Of a DNA stretch of 64,000 nucleotides, positions 46,450 to 57,555 are shown piece by piece. Origin of the DNA: an uncultured Clostridia bacterium (GTDB taxonomy: Bacteria; Bacillota; Clostridia; TANB77; CAG-508); the NCBI GenBank assembly GCA_944392605.1, contig CALXXE010000003.1:90710-154709 (forward strand). The letters run 5' to 3'. Each line of letters starts with the position of its first letter. Within the stretch, counting starts at the first letter, position 1. The position numbers were made by a program, and so were the translations under genes. The notes below the pieces were generated by a model that was not told the DNA's origin, searched no databases, and saw nothing but the letters and a program-made list of their open reading frames with translations.

Positions 46450-46992
46450 ATGAGGATAATAAGTGGAAAAGCAAGAGGAACAAAATTATATACATTAGAA
46501 GGCGATATAACTAGACCAACACTAGATAGAGTAAAAGAATCATTATTTAATATAATACAAAACGATATTGTTGGTAGTAGTTTTTTAGATATGTTTTCAG
46601 GAAGTGGAGCAATAGGATTAGAAGCAGCAAGTAGAGGTGCAAAAGAAGTAATCCTATGTGAAAAAAATAAAGAAGCCATTTCTGTAATAAAGAAAAACAT
46701 AGAAAAAACACATTTAGATATTAAGTTATATGAAATGCCATATGAAAAAATGTTGGAGTCACTAAATGAAAAAATAGATATTGTATATATAGACCCACCT
46801 TATAAGACAGACTTAGCTTATGAATCTGTAAAAAGAATGTTAGATTTAGATTTGCTAGGTAGTGAAAGTTTAATAATAGTAGAAACAGATGAAGAAGAAA
46901 GAATAATAAAACAAATAAATGAGTTAGAAGTAGAAATTATAGATAAAAGAAAATATGGTCGTGTACATCTTATTTTCTTAAAAAGAAAGTAA
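46450..46992 (+). CDS. rsmD: 16S rRNA m2G966 methyltransferase RsmD
   Basis: This 180-residue protein starts MRIISGKARGTKL, with RPTLDRVKESLFNII, SAM-binding FLDMFSGSGAIGLEAASRGA and catalytic IDPPY. These are the classic RsmD features and length. It methylates guanine 966 of 16S rRNA in the small ribosomal subunit. It is the first clear chromosomal housekeeping gene right of the ICE. Confidence 0.95.
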   Translation: MRIISGKARGTKLYTLEGDITRPTLDRVKESLFNIIQNDIVGSSFLDMFSGSGAIGLEAASRGAKEVILCEKNKEAISVIKKNIEKTHLDIKLYEMPYEKMLESLNEKIDIVYIDPPYKTDLAYESVKRMLDLDLLGSESLIIVETDEEERIIKQINELEVEIIDKRKYGRVHLIFLKRK

Positions 46993-47013
46993 GATTAAGA
47001 AAGGGGTAAAACC

Positions 47014-47517
47014 ATGGAAATTTTTACATTATTGGAAACTTTAGAAGATTTATTAGAAAATAGCAAAAATCTTCCATTTACATCAAAAGGAATAGTTGAT
47101 AAGGAAGAAATGTTAGATTTAATCAAAGAAATAAGAATAAAGCTTCCAGATGAATTAAAACAAGCAAAATGGGTAAAAGAAGAAAGACAAAGAATATTAG
47201 TTGAAGCCCAAAAAGAAGCTGATGGAATAGTAAAAGAAGCAGAAAATAGAATAATTGCTATGGTAGACGAACATGAAATAACAAGAAAAGCATATGACCA
47301 AAAAACAGAAATAATAGAAACAGCAAATGAAATGTCAAGAGAGATTTCAAAAGGAACTAAGGAATATGCAGATAGTTTATTGGCAAACACAGAAGATGTA
47401 TTAAATGAAACATTAAATAAACTAGGAACTAATATGACTGAAGCTTTAAACCTTATGCAAATTTCATTAGAAGATACAATAAAGACAATTCAAAACAGTA
47501 GAAAAGAATTAAAGTAA
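47014..47517 (+). CDS. Coiled-coil protein, often annotated as ATPase-like
   Basis: This 167-residue protein starts at ATG 47014 after AAAGGGG. It is an almost continuous coiled coil (EERQRILVEAQKEADGIVKEAENRIIAMVDEHEITRKAYDQ). Such proteins commonly follow rsmD in Clostridia and resemble stalk or DivIVA-type helices; no nucleotide-binding motif is visible. Function unknown, perhaps cell-envelope or division related. Confidence 0.7.
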   Translation: MEIFTLLETLEDLLENSKNLPFTSKGIVDKEEMLDLIKEIRIKLPDELKQAKWVKEERQRILVEAQKEADGIVKEAENRIIAMVDEHEITRKAYDQKTEIIETANEMSREISKGTKEYADSLLANTEDVLNETLNKLGTNMTEALNLMQISLEDTIKTIQNSRKELK

Positions 47518-47522
47518 TATAC

Positions 47523-47560
47523 AAAAGTCAGATTTGGAAGTGATTTAAAATCTGACTTTT
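47523..47560 (+). terminator. Intrinsic terminator before ftsK
   Basis: aaaagtcagattt / aaatctgactttt, 13 perfect base pairs, ends in a T-run. It separates the rsmD unit from ftsK. Confidence 0.85.
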
Positions 47561-47599
47561 TAAGGATTAAAGAAACTTAAGGTTGGAAGGATGGTAGAA

Positions 47600-50029
47600 A
47601 TGGCTAAGAAAAGAAGATACAAAAAAAGAAAGAAAACAGCTTCTAGATTAGACGTAGCAGTAGTTACACTAATAGTACTTAGTATACTTTTAGCTGTTTT
47701 AATATATACAAAATCAGGAACAGTAGGAATAAAACTAAATGAAGTATTAGGTGGAATAATGGGAATCATGCAATACGTACTTCCAATAGGAGGTATAGCT
47801 ATTGCTATTAAACTTGCATCTGATGGAAGAGAAGAAATAACATCTAAACTAGTTCAGTATGGAGTTGCAATTGTGGCGCTTGCAATTGTATTTAGTGTGT
47901 TCCAAATATCAGCAGGAGAATTGGATTCTTCAAAAGAAATATCAGAAGTAGTTAAAGATGCTTATTATTATGGTACACAAGGACAAGGTGGAGGAGCAAT
48001 AGGAGCAGTAGGAGGAGTAATACTTGCAAAACTTCTAGGTAATGTTGGTGCTGTAATTTTCTGTATAGGAATAGCAGTAATATTATTAGTATTTACTTTT
48101 GGAATTAACTTATCAGATATGATAAATATGTTTATGGACAAAATAGAAGAAAAACGTGAAGAAAGATTTGAAAGAAAAGAAGAACTTGCTAAAGAAAGAG
48201 AAAAGGAAGAAGAACAAGAAACACCAAGCCAAAGAAGAAAGAGATTAAGAGAAGAAAGAAAAGCAAAACAAGAACTTGCAAAACTAGAAAAGCAAGAAAA
48301 ACAAGACCCAATGGATAATCAAATAAAAATCAACTTTGGTGGAAGAATTGTGGAAAGTGGAGACGAAAAACCAGGATTAAAGAAATATGATCACTCAAAT
48401 GATGATTTAGAACCTTTAACAAAACAAAGTAAGAAAAAAATGATGGAAGCAAAAGAAGAAATGCAGCCAGATGTAATAGACAGTAATTTATTTAAAGAAG
48501 TTGAAGAACAAAAAGAAGATAAGAAAAAAGCCGTATTGCAGCTAGAACATAGTGTTGTAGTAGAAGATGAACATTATGAATATCCACCAGTAGAACTTTT
48601 AAGTAAGCCAGGGAAGAAAACATTGAAAGGTGGAGCAAAAGCGTTAACAGATACAGCAACAAGATTACAAAAAACATTATATAGTTTTGGAGTATCAGCA
48701 AAAGTAGAAAATGTATCAGTAGGACCAGCAATTACTCGTTATGAGCTTAAACCTGCAGAAGGTGTAAGAGTAAGTAAAATTGCAAATTTAGCAGATGATA
48801 TAGCTTTAAACTTAGCAGCAGAAACAATCAGAATAGAAGCACCAATTCCAGGAAAACAAGCAGTTGGAATTGAGGTGCCAAATAAAGAAAAAGAAGTAGT
48901 ACATTTTAGAGAAATAATAGAGAGTAAAGAATTTAAAGAAAATAAATCAAAATTAACAGTAGGACTTGGAAAAGATGTAGCAGGAAATGTACAACTAGCA
49001 GATATTGCAAAAATGCCACACGTATTAATTGCAGGTTCAACAGGTTCAGGAAAGAGTGTATGTATTAATACAATAATAACGAGTATAATATATAATGCAA
49101 AACCTTCAGAAGTAAAATTTGTAATGGTAGACCCTAAAGTAGTAGAACTATCTGTATATAATGGAATACCACATTTATTAATACCAGTTGTAACAGACCC
49201 TAAAAAAGCAGCAGGAGCTTTAGCTTGGGCAGTACAAGAAATGGATGATAGATATAACAAATTTGCTGAAAAAGGGGTTCGTGATTTAAAAGGATATAAT
49301 AAAGCAATAGAAAAAGAAAATGAACTAGGAAAATTACCACAAATAGTAATTATTATAGATGAGCTTGCAGATTTAATGATGGTTGCTAAAAATGATGTAG
49401 AAGATGCAATATGTCGTTTAGCACAAAAAGCAAGAGCAGCAGGAATGCACTTGGTAATTGCAACACAAAGACCATCAGTTGATGTAATTACAGGATTAAT
49501 AAAAGCAAATGTACCATCTAGAATAGCGTTTGCAGTATCATCACAAGTAGATTCAAGAACTATTTTAGACTGTGTAGGAGCAGAAAAATTATTAGGGAAA
49601 GGAGATATGTTATTCTTCCCATCAGGAGCTCCAAAACCATCTAGAGTACAAGGTGCATTTGTATCAGATGATGAGGTTGAAAAAATAGTAAGCTTTATTA
49701 AATCAAATGGAACAGCAACATATAGTGAAGATATCTTAGAAAGTATCGAAAATAATAATAAGACAGATAAAGAAATTGCTGAAACAGATGATGATGACAC
49801 AGATCCATTCTTAATGGATGCAATCCAAACAGTTGTTGAAACAGGACAAGCGTCAACATCATTTATACAAAGAAAATTCAAAGTTGGTTATGCAAGGGCA
49901 GGAAGAATAATTGACCAAATGGAAGAAAGAGGAGTAATATCAGGATACCAAGGAAGTAAACCAAGAGAAGTATTAATGTCGTTAGAAAAACTAAATGAGT
50001 TAAAAATGGGAACAAAAGAAGAAGTCTAA
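47600..50029 (+). CDS. ftsK: FtsK/SpoIIIE DNA translocase
   Basis: ATG 47600 is ten bases after GGAAGG, whereas ATG 47591 abuts the site, so a protein of 809 residues is chosen. Four N-terminal membrane helices are followed by a charged linker and the motor: KPSEVKF, Walker [12 protein letters not shown] at about 49030-49062, [30 protein letters not shown]. The C-terminal gamma domain ([23 protein letters not shown]) reads KOPS/SRS-like sequences. It pumps chromosome DNA through the septum at division or sporulation. Confidence 0.95.
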   Translation: MAKKRRYKKRKKTASRLDVAVVTLIVLSILLAVLIYTKSGTVGIKLNEVLGGIMGIMQYVLPIGGIAIAIKLASDGREEITSKLVQYGVAIVALAIVFSVFQISAGELDSSKEISEVVKDAYYYGTQGQGGGAIGAVGGVILAKLLGNVGAVIFCIGIAVILLVFTFGINLSDMINMFMDKIEEKREERFERKEELAKEREKEEEQETPSQRRKRLREERKAKQELAKLEKQEKQDPMDNQIKINFGGRIVESGDEKPGLKKYDHSNDDLEPLTKQSKKKMMEAKEEMQPDVIDSNLFKEVEEQKEDKKKAVLQLEHSVVVEDEHYEYPPVELLSKPGKKTLKGGAKALTDTATRLQKTLYSFGVSAKVENVSVGPAITRYELKPAEGVRVSKIANLADDIALNLAAETIRIEAPIPGKQAVGIEVPNKEKEVVHFREIIESKEFKENKSKLTVGLGKDVAGNVQLADIAKMPHVLIAGSTGSGKSVCINTIITSIIYNAKPSEVKFVMVDPKVVELSVYNGIPHLLIPVVTDPKKAAGALAWAVQEMDDRYNKFAEKGVRDLKGYNKAIEKENELGKLPQIVIIIDELADLMMVAKNDVEDAICRLAQKARAAGMHLVIATQRPSVDVITGLIKANVPSRIAFAVSSQVDSRTILDCVGAEKLLGKGDMLFFPSGAPKPSRVQGAFVSDDEVEKIVSFIKSNGTATYSEDILESIENNNKTDKEIAETDDDDTDPFLMDAIQTVVETGQASTSFIQRKFKVGYARAGRIIDQMEERGVISGYQGSKPREVLMSLEKLNELKMGTKEEV

Positions 50030-50056
50030 AATAAGTTCCTAGAAAGGAGAAGAAAT

Positions 50057-51643
50057 TTGCAAAAGAAAAATGAAAAATTGCTAGATAAAATTGTAAAAAA
50101 AGATTATAACAATGAACTAGAAAGAGTACTAGAGAAAAAGCCATATTCTGAGAATGTGAAGAGTATTCTCCTAAGTATATTATATAAATTAGAGACATCA
50201 TATAAAGATTATAAACAAGTAAAACAAGATGTTGTAGGTAAGGATGAATTAATAGGAAACGTAATATATAGCATAGAAAATAATTGTGATGAAATAAAAC
50301 TAATAAAGCCACATTCTAAAGAGAGTGAAATCATAGGAGATAGGACTTTCTTAGTAGAAAAAAAGAGAAAAAGAATAATTTGCTATAATATAGAAAGAAA
50401 AGTTTTATATTGTTTAGCTAAAATATCTAGAAGAAATAAAATAGTAAAAGATGATTATTTTATAGTAAATAAAACATTGTCAGATTTAATAAATGTAGGA
50501 GCTTGTATAAATCAAGTAGAACCATTAAGAGATTTTAATGGATATTCATGGACAACTATACCAAAAGAAATAGAAAGTATAACACATAATTTAATTTACC
50601 AGAATTTATTGTTATTAGTTGGAAATGAATTTATGAATAAATGGACAAATAATAAAGAATTCATCATGGATTATATGGAATTATTTCAGAACCGATTAGA
50701 AGAGCTTTATGGAAAAAAAGAAGCAAATGAATTGATTGAATTGTTAAAAGAAATTTCTGTGTATTTGGAAGTTAGATTTGATAAAAAAACAAAAGAAAAA
50801 ATGTTAAAACAAAAAGAGATAGTAGAAAAAGAACTAAGCCAAATGCAGGATAATGAAGCTTTTGTAGAAAAAATAACAGAAGAAAAAAGAAAAATAGCTA
50901 ATGATATAAAAATAATTGATGAGACAATAAATAATAAACATTTGCTAGAAGACGAATATGAGAGAAGAAATGAAGCGTTACCATTAGAAGAAAAAATATT
51001 TAGTATGAGAATACTTGCAAAGATGATGTCAGATGAAAGAGAAGGTAAATTAGAAAAGTTAGAAAAACTAAATAGCCTATTAAATCCACAAAAATATGTT
51101 GGATATAAAAAAGAGTTAGAAGAGAAAGAAAAATATCTATCATTAGTAGATAAGGAAGATATTGATAAGAACATAGATAAATTAAAATTAAAACTACAAA
51201 AATTATTCTTTAAATGTTTTGATAAAAAAATAGAAAAATGTGATTCAAGACAAGATATGCTAAAATTAATTTACGAATTTAGATATTATATGATGTTGCC
51301 ATATGATTATGAAAATGATATTTATGAAGTAAAAGATTTACAAAAAGAAGTAGAAGAGGCAACGAAAAAAGTATTAGAAAGAGCACATAAATTAAAAGTA
51401 ATAGAAAGATTTTCAAAACAAGAAGATGTAAATTATGAACTATTAAAATATTTATTCCAAAATAGAAATATAAATATTGAAGATATAGAAGTAAAATTAA
51501 TAAAAGACAAAGAAAACAATTATTATATACAAGTATTTGATGGAAATGGTGTTGGAGAAAAAAGAGAAATGCCAAATAGTGAAAATATGAATAAAAAAGA
51601 TTTAGCAATTAGATTTAATAAAAAAGTGAAAGTATTTTATTAG
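50057..51643 (+). CDS. Clostridial conserved coiled-coil protein, unknown
   Basis: This 528-residue protein starts at TTG 50057 after AAAGGAG. It is entirely soluble and helical, with coiled coil at 245-330 and 340-400. The N-terminal half has a compact region (IICYNIERKVLYCLAKISRR). I recognise no family. It stands alone between ftsK and the beta-CASP gene, perhaps in one operon with the latter. Confidence 0.65.
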   Translation: MQKKNEKLLDKIVKKDYNNELERVLEKKPYSENVKSILLSILYKLETSYKDYKQVKQDVVGKDELIGNVIYSIENNCDEIKLIKPHSKESEIIGDRTFLVEKKRKRIICYNIERKVLYCLAKISRRNKIVKDDYFIVNKTLSDLINVGACINQVEPLRDFNGYSWTTIPKEIESITHNLIYQNLLLLVGNEFMNKWTNNKEFIMDYMELFQNRLEELYGKKEANELIELLKEISVYLEVRFDKKTKEKMLKQKEIVEKELSQMQDNEAFVEKITEEKRKIANDIKIIDETINNKHLLEDEYERRNEALPLEEKIFSMRILAKMMSDEREGKLEKLEKLNSLLNPQKYVGYKKELEEKEKYLSLVDKEDIDKNIDKLKLKLQKLFFKCFDKKIEKCDSRQDMLKLIYEFRYYMMLPYDYENDIYEVKDLQKEVEEATKKVLERAHKLKVIERFSKQEDVNYELLKYLFQNRNINIEDIEVKLIKDKENNYYIQVFDGNGVGEKREMPNSENMNKKDLAIRFNKKVKVFY

Positions 51644-51657
51644 AGGAGGATTTATTT

Positions 51658-53301
51658 ATGAAAATAACTTTTTTAGGAGCGACTAAAACAGTTACAGGTT
51701 CAAATTTTTTAGTAGAAGCTGCAGGAAAAAGATTTTTAGTTGATTGTGGAATGTGGCAAGGAAAATCAGAATTAGAAGAAAGAAATGGGGAAGAATTCGA
51801 ATTTGACCCTAAAACTATAGACTTTATGCTTCTAACACATGCACATATTGACCACTCAGGAAGAATACCAAAGCTTTATAAAGAAGGATATAGAAATAAA
51901 GTATATGCACATAAAGCAACTTGTGACTTATGTGCTTTGATGTTACCAGATAGCGGACACATTCAAGAAATGGAGACAGGATGGAAAAATAAGAAAAGGA
52001 TAAGAAAAGGATTACCTGAAATAGAACCAATGTATACAGCAGAAGAAGCAGCAAGATGTTTGGAAATATTCGAACCAGTACAATATGACCAAATAATAGA
52101 AATAACACCAGAAATTCATGTGCGTTTTAATGATGCAGGACATATGTTAGGTTCAAGTATCATAGAGCTTTGGGTAAATGAAAATGGAAAAGAAGAAAAA
52201 ACAGTCTTTACAGGTGACTTGGGAAATAACGATATACCTCTATTAGATTCTCCAACAATGATAGAAGATGCGGATTATTTAGTAATGGAATCAACATATG
52301 GAAGTAGATTACATTTAAGAAATGATGAAAAAGCTGTAGATTTTTTAAATGTAGTATCAGAGACATTAGATAATGGTGGAACAGTTGTAATTCCATCTTT
52401 TGCAGTAGGAAGAACACAAGAGATTCTTTACGAGATTAATAAATTAAGAGATGAAAAAGATGACGAAGAATTTAGAAGAAAATACAAAACATTAATGAGG
52501 GCAGATGTATATGTAGATAGTCCGCTTGCAATATCAGCGACAGAAGTATTTAGAGAAAATACAAATCTTTTTGAACCAGAAGTACAAAAAGAAATTATGA
52601 GAGGAGATAATCCTCTAGAATTCCCAGGATTACATTTTACAAGGACAGCAGATGAATCAAAAGCATTAAATGAAGATGAAAGACCAAGTATAATAATTTC
52701 AGCAAGTGGAATGTGTGAAGTAGGAAGAATTAAACATCATTTAAAACATAATATATGGAATCCAAAATCAACAATTTTATTTGTTGGGTATCAAGCACCA
52801 GGAACATTAGGAGACAAAATAGTAAATGGAGCAAAAACTGTAAAAATATTTGGTGAAGAATTTGCGGTAAATGCAAGAGTGGAATATATTGAAGGATATT
52901 CAGGACATGCTGACCAAGAAGGGTTAATGAATTTTATTTATTCATTTATAAAGAAACCAAAAAATATATTCTTAGTACATGGTGAAGAAGAATCACAAGA
53001 AGTATTAAGAGAGAAAATAGAATCTGAAACAAATATACCTGTGATAGTACCAGATTTTGGAGAAACTTACGATATTGCAGAAACAATAGAAATGACTCAT
53101 AAAATAGAAAGAAAAGTTACTAAGACAATGAAGACAGAAATTCTAGAAAGACTAGAAAAATTAAAGAGCGAAATCAAAGATATGGATGAATATGTAAGAA
53201 AAGATGTTGATGATGATAACCTAAGAGATGAAGATATCTTTAGAATAAATGAAAAGATAAAAGATTTAGAAAAACAAATATTAAATGTAATAGAAGGATA
53301 A
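51658..53301 (+). CDS. Beta-CASP metallo-beta-lactamase RNA nuclease-like protein
   Basis: This 547-residue protein starts at ATG 51658 after AGAGGAGG. The metal motif LTHAHIDHSGRIP (HxHxDH) is near residue 60, and FTGDLG supplies a further ligand. The beta-CASP motifs follow: DSPLA, ISASGMCEVGRIKHHL, FVGYQAPGTLG and the final GYSGHADQEGL. It belongs to the CPSF-73/YSH1-like bacterial group of RNA-processing hydrolases; the substrate is not known. A C-terminal acidic helical tail is added. Confidence 0.88.
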   Translation: MKITFLGATKTVTGSNFLVEAAGKRFLVDCGMWQGKSELEERNGEEFEFDPKTIDFMLLTHAHIDHSGRIPKLYKEGYRNKVYAHKATCDLCALMLPDSGHIQEMETGWKNKKRIRKGLPEIEPMYTAEEAARCLEIFEPVQYDQIIEITPEIHVRFNDAGHMLGSSIIELWVNENGKEEKTVFTGDLGNNDIPLLDSPTMIEDADYLVMESTYGSRLHLRNDEKAVDFLNVVSETLDNGGTVVIPSFAVGRTQEILYEINKLRDEKDDEEFRRKYKTLMRADVYVDSPLAISATEVFRENTNLFEPEVQKEIMRGDNPLEFPGLHFTRTADESKALNEDERPSIIISASGMCEVGRIKHHLKHNIWNPKSTILFVGYQAPGTLGDKIVNGAKTVKIFGEEFAVNARVEYIEGYSGHADQEGLMNFIYSFIKKPKNIFLVHGEEESQEVLREKIESETNIPVIVPDFGETYDIAETIEMTHKIERKVTKTMKTEILERLEKLKSEIKDMDEYVRKDVDDDNLRDEDIFRINEKIKDLEKQILNVIEG

Positions 53302-53320
53302 ATTTAAGGAGAACAAGTAG

Positions 53321-55291
53321 ATGAGTGATAAATATTTAAATGAAGCTATAATAGGAAATAAAAATATGATAGCAACTCTTACAGGAAAAGGAGAATTACA
53401 AAGATTATATTTTCCAAGTAAAGATAATAGGCAATATATTAATTTTTTCCGTACAGGAGTAAAACTAAATCAATCTGATTTAATATATTTACATGATGAT
53501 ATTAATAATAGGTATAAACAATATTATGATACAGATACAAATATATTAAATACAGAAGTAACAAATACTTATTTTAATTTAAAAATATTACAAACAGATT
53601 ATATGTTATTGAAAGAAAATGTGTTAGTAAAAAGATATGAATTCATAAATGAAGGTAAAATAGATTTAGACACTAAATTTTATATTCATTCAGAATTATT
53701 ATCAGATAAAAATAATCATGTATCATGTAAAGTTATAGATAATGGAATGATACAATACGCTCATGATTTTGCGGTATCTACATTTGCAAAAGGAACGAAG
53801 ATTTCTGGACATCAAATAAATGGAAGTTATGATACTATAAAAACAGGTGAAATACATGACAAAGATTATATTGGAATGTCAAAGGATTCAAGTATTTGTT
53901 ATGACTTAGGGGTTATAAAACCACAAGAAAAGAAAGTTTTAGAAATATGTATATTAATAGATGAAAATAGAAATATATCAAGTATGGAAGATGAAATAGA
54001 CAGAATTACAAAGATAGATCTAAATAAAGAATATACTTTGGCAAAAGCTTATTGGAGAAAATATTTAAAAGCTCATAATGGTTTGAATTTAAAAGAACCA
54101 CAAAATAGCTATGAAGAAAGAATTTTTGAAATATATAAAAGAAGTATATTATTATTTCCATTACTTACAAATCCAGAAACTGGAGGAATAATTGCATCAC
54201 CAGAAATTGATGAGGATTTTACAAGATGTGGAAGATATGCTTACTGTTGGCCAAGAGATGCTGTATTTGTTACAAAAGCTATGGATATTGTAAATATGGA
54301 GAAGGAAACAGAAAAGTTTTATAAAGTATTTTGTAAAAAAACACAAAGTAAAAATGGAATGTGGGAACAAAGATTTTTTACAGATGGAAAATTAGCTCCT
54401 TGTTGGGGATATCAAGTAGATGAAACAGCAAGTGTTGTATATGGAGTTTATGAGCATTACAAAGTTACAAAATCAGAGAAATTCTTAAAAGATAATCTTC
54501 ATATGTGTGAAAGAGCAATAGACTTCTTAAAGAAATATTTAAAAGATTGGATAGGAATTGACGGTATAGATGAAGCAAAAAGAGATGTTGTAAAAGATGA
54601 AATAGAAGAAGATACAATGAAAAGAACAGGAAAAGAACACAAGTTTCATGTTAGCTATGATTTATGGGAGATGTGTGAAGGAATTCATTTATATTCTTTA
54701 GCAAGTATTTATGCAGCATTTGATGCAATTCTAGGTATTTATAGAGCTCTTGGAAAAAATGTATCAGAATTTGAAAATAATAGATTAAAAGAAGAAAAAA
54801 TACAAAAGAACGAAAGAGAAATAGAAAAGATACAAAGAGGTATTAAGAACTATATTAATGAGAATTTATATGATGAGCAAAAGAAATCATATGTTAGAAA
54901 TCCTGAAGATAAGAAAATGGATATTAGTATATTAGGAACGGTTTATCCATTTAATGTGTTTAAACCAAAAGAAAATAAAATTAAAAATACAGTTGAAAGT
55001 ATTAATTTACATTTACGTACATATACAGGTGGATACCAAAGATTTGAAGAAGACCATTATATGAATGGTAACCCTTGGCCAATTGCTAATCTTTGGATGA
55101 CACTTTACTACTTAGAAACAGGAGAAAAGAAGAAAGCAAAAGAGACTTTTGACTTTGTTGTAAAAACTTGTGGTAAACACTACTTCTTAGGAGAACAAGT
55201 AGATAATTCTACATTAAAACCAAACTGGGTAATAGGACTTGGTTGGTCACATGCTATGTTTTTAATAGTTTTAGAAAAATTGTATAAATAA
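53321..55291 (+). CDS. Glycoside hydrolase family 15 glucoamylase-like protein
   Basis: This 656-residue protein starts at ATG 53321 after AAGGAG. The N-terminal beta-sandwich (residues 1-270) is followed by the (alpha/alpha)6 barrel. RYAYCWPRDAVFVTKAM and GMWEQRFFTDGKLAPCWGYQVDETA are GH15 motifs, and the last region has NPWPIANLWM and GLGWSHAMFL. It probably cleaves alpha-1,4/1,6 glucans (glycogen or maltodextrin) inside the cell, as there is no signal peptide. Confidence 0.9.
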   Translation: MSDKYLNEAIIGNKNMIATLTGKGELQRLYFPSKDNRQYINFFRTGVKLNQSDLIYLHDDINNRYKQYYDTDTNILNTEVTNTYFNLKILQTDYMLLKENVLVKRYEFINEGKIDLDTKFYIHSELLSDKNNHVSCKVIDNGMIQYAHDFAVSTFAKGTKISGHQINGSYDTIKTGEIHDKDYIGMSKDSSICYDLGVIKPQEKKVLEICILIDENRNISSMEDEIDRITKIDLNKEYTLAKAYWRKYLKAHNGLNLKEPQNSYEERIFEIYKRSILLFPLLTNPETGGIIASPEIDEDFTRCGRYAYCWPRDAVFVTKAMDIVNMEKETEKFYKVFCKKTQSKNGMWEQRFFTDGKLAPCWGYQVDETASVVYGVYEHYKVTKSEKFLKDNLHMCERAIDFLKKYLKDWIGIDGIDEAKRDVVKDEIEEDTMKRTGKEHKFHVSYDLWEMCEGIHLYSLASIYAAFDAILGIYRALGKNVSEFENNRLKEEKIQKNEREIEKIQRGIKNYINENLYDEQKKSYVRNPEDKKMDISILGTVYPFNVFKPKENKIKNTVESINLHLRTYTGGYQRFEEDHYMNGNPWPIANLWMTLYYLETGEKKKAKETFDFVVKTCGKHYFLGEQVDNSTLKPNWVIGLGWSHAMFLIVLEKLYK

Positions 55292-55308
55292 TAACAATGA
55301 ACATTGGG

Positions 55309-55349
55309 GAGGTTTCTTTTTGTCGAAAAAAAGACAAAAGAAACGTCTC
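55309..55349. repeat. REP-like palindrome (GGGGA..GTTTC..TTTGTC type), copy 1
   Basis: gaggtttctttttgtc (55309-55324) faces gacaaaagaaacgtctc (55333-55349). A related sequence lies at 62773-62828. Such GGGGACGTTTCCTTTTGTC palindromes are scattered through clostridial genomes and are associated with TnpA-REP type transposases. Confidence 0.6.
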
Positions 55350-55482
55350 TATTAATTTTGTTCAATTTGAAAGTAAAATAGTTAATATTGAAATTACTTG
55401 TAAATTATTATATAATAAATTTACTGTAGACAGCAGTTGAGTAAAGCTATAAATTTATAGCTTTTGAAAGAAAGGACTATAA

Positions 55483-55689
55483 ATGGATGAGTATCGTGGA
55501 AAGGTTCGGAAAGGTCTCAATAGTGTCAATGTGACTATTGTTGACGAAAGTGGACTTCTTAAATTTCAAGATGATGTTAAAATTGTTATCTATCATAATG
55601 GCGAAGCTACGCTTCTTGTAGATGACAAGAAGGCAATCGAGAGGATGAGAGAAGACATGGATAGGAAGCTTAACACGCCACTTCCATAG
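55483..55689 (+). CDS. Small GC-rich protein, probably horizontally acquired
   Basis: This 68-residue protein starts at ATG 55483 after AAAGGAC. Its codon use (CTC, GTC, CGG, CTT) differs sharply from the A/T-ending codons around it. It has an in-frame CGG (55507) read as Arg within YRGKVRKGLNS; skipping a base there would hit a stop. No family is recognised; the likely fold is small and beta-rich. It has its own terminator and a -10-like ATAATA upstream. Confidence 0.6.
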   Translation: MDEYRGKVRKGLNSVNVTIVDESGLLKFQDDVKIVIYHNGEATLLVDDKKAIERMREDMDRKLNTPLP

Positions 55690-55696
55690 AAAGTCT

Positions 55697-55735
55697 AAAA
55701 GGTAAGTATCATTTCAAAGGATGCTTGCCTTTTCT
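55697..55735 (+). terminator. Terminator after the 68-residue gene
   Basis: aaaaggtaag / cttgcctttt (one G-U pair) with a 17-base inner part that can extend the stem, followed by CTATT. Confidence 0.75.
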
Positions 55736-55761
55736 ATTATTAAGAATCAAGTATACATAAT

Positions 55762-55790
55762 TTGAAAAAATACGATTTTTGTGGTATTAT
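55762..55790 (+). promoter_or_regulatory. Promoter of the 126-residue GC-rich gene
   Basis: TTGAAA, 17 bases, TATTAT. The leader contains GGTACAGCTACC..GGTACC-like imperfect repeats near 55800. Confidence 0.65.
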
Positions 55791-55850
55791 ATATAGTAGG
55801 TACAGCTACCAGCCAGTACCCAGCATTGACAATAGTAGAAAGGACAGAAA

Positions 55851-56231
55851 ATGAGGTTAATGCTTTTGCACGTGGAGAAAGACCTGAATTCGTGGAGGTG
55901 GTGTTTTGCCGACGAGGACAAGGTCAGATTCTCGAGTGTTTTCGCCATTGACTTTTCTTCGGGGAAGCCTGTAGAATGGAACATTCATGTTTCAGAGCTT
56001 GTGGGACTTGAGCAAATGATTAAGATTTGCCAAGATGCGTGTGATACAGATTTTATCACCATTGAGTGTGATAAAAGAGATGAAGAGAGGTTGAAGGAAA
56101 ACCTCCAAATCATAATGACCTATGCCATTAAGCTAAGTGCAATCACCTGCCTTGATGATGAACGGAAGGGCTTCATGGTTATGGGAGGAAACCCTGAAGA
56201 CAAGTGTTGGGAGGTGCAGATTAACTGCTAA
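55851..56231 (+). CDS. Second GC-rich small protein, probably horizontally acquired
   Basis: This 126-residue protein starts at ATG 55851 after AAAGGAC. GC content and codon use (GTG, CTT, GAC, TCG, CGG) are again unlike the region. CGG 56163 is read as Arg in DDERKGF. WNIHVSELVGLEQMIKICQDAC and the rest suggest a mixed alpha/beta fold of unknown function. Promoter, leader and terminator match the style of the previous gene, so both probably came together as one cassette. Confidence 0.6.
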   Translation: MRLMLLHVEKDLNSWRWCFADEDKVRFSSVFAIDFSSGKPVEWNIHVSELVGLEQMIKICQDACDTDFITIECDKRDEERLKENLQIIMTYAIKLSAITCLDDERKGFMVMGGNPEDKCWEVQINC

Positions 56232-56269
56232 ACTGGCAAAATCCAGATACAACTGTGTCTGGTTGGAAG

Positions 56270-56296
56270 AAGGAGCCCTGAAAAGGACTCCTTTTT
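56270..56296 (+). terminator. Terminator after the 126-residue gene
   Basis: aaggag.cc / gg.ctcctt with a TGAAAA loop and a T-run. A second hairpin (ccagatac/gtgtctgg) precedes it at 56242. Confidence 0.8.
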
Positions 56297-56336
56297 CTTT
56301 GTAAATAACTTTATAAAAAAACTTTTAAAATAGGAC

Positions 56337-56365
56337 TTGCAATATGGTATATTTTGGTATACAAT
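56337..56365 (+). promoter_or_regulatory. Promoter of the glycolytic gene run
   Basis: TTGCAA, 17 bases, TACAAT, in an AT-rich gap before gap. The spacer contains GGTATATTTTGGTATAC, an imperfect repeat that might bind a regulator. Confidence 0.65.
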
Positions 56366-56391
56366 AGTAAATGCCTAAATATGGGTAATAA

Positions 56392-57423
<1,032 letters not shown>

Positions 57424-57450
57424 TATAAATTAATATATGCTAAAAAAATT

Positions 57451-57480
57451 AAAAAGAGTACTTGAAAAGTGCTCTTTTTT
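57451..57480 (+). terminator. Terminator after gap
   Basis: aaaaagagtac / gtgctctttttt with a short loop and a six-T tail, allowing separate levels of gap and pgk transcripts. Confidence 0.9.
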
Positions 57481-57555
57481 GTTATAAAATAGGTTTGTCT
57501 TATAAAATAAGGAAAATTGTGCAAACTAATAAAAGAAATAAAGGAGGAATAAAAA

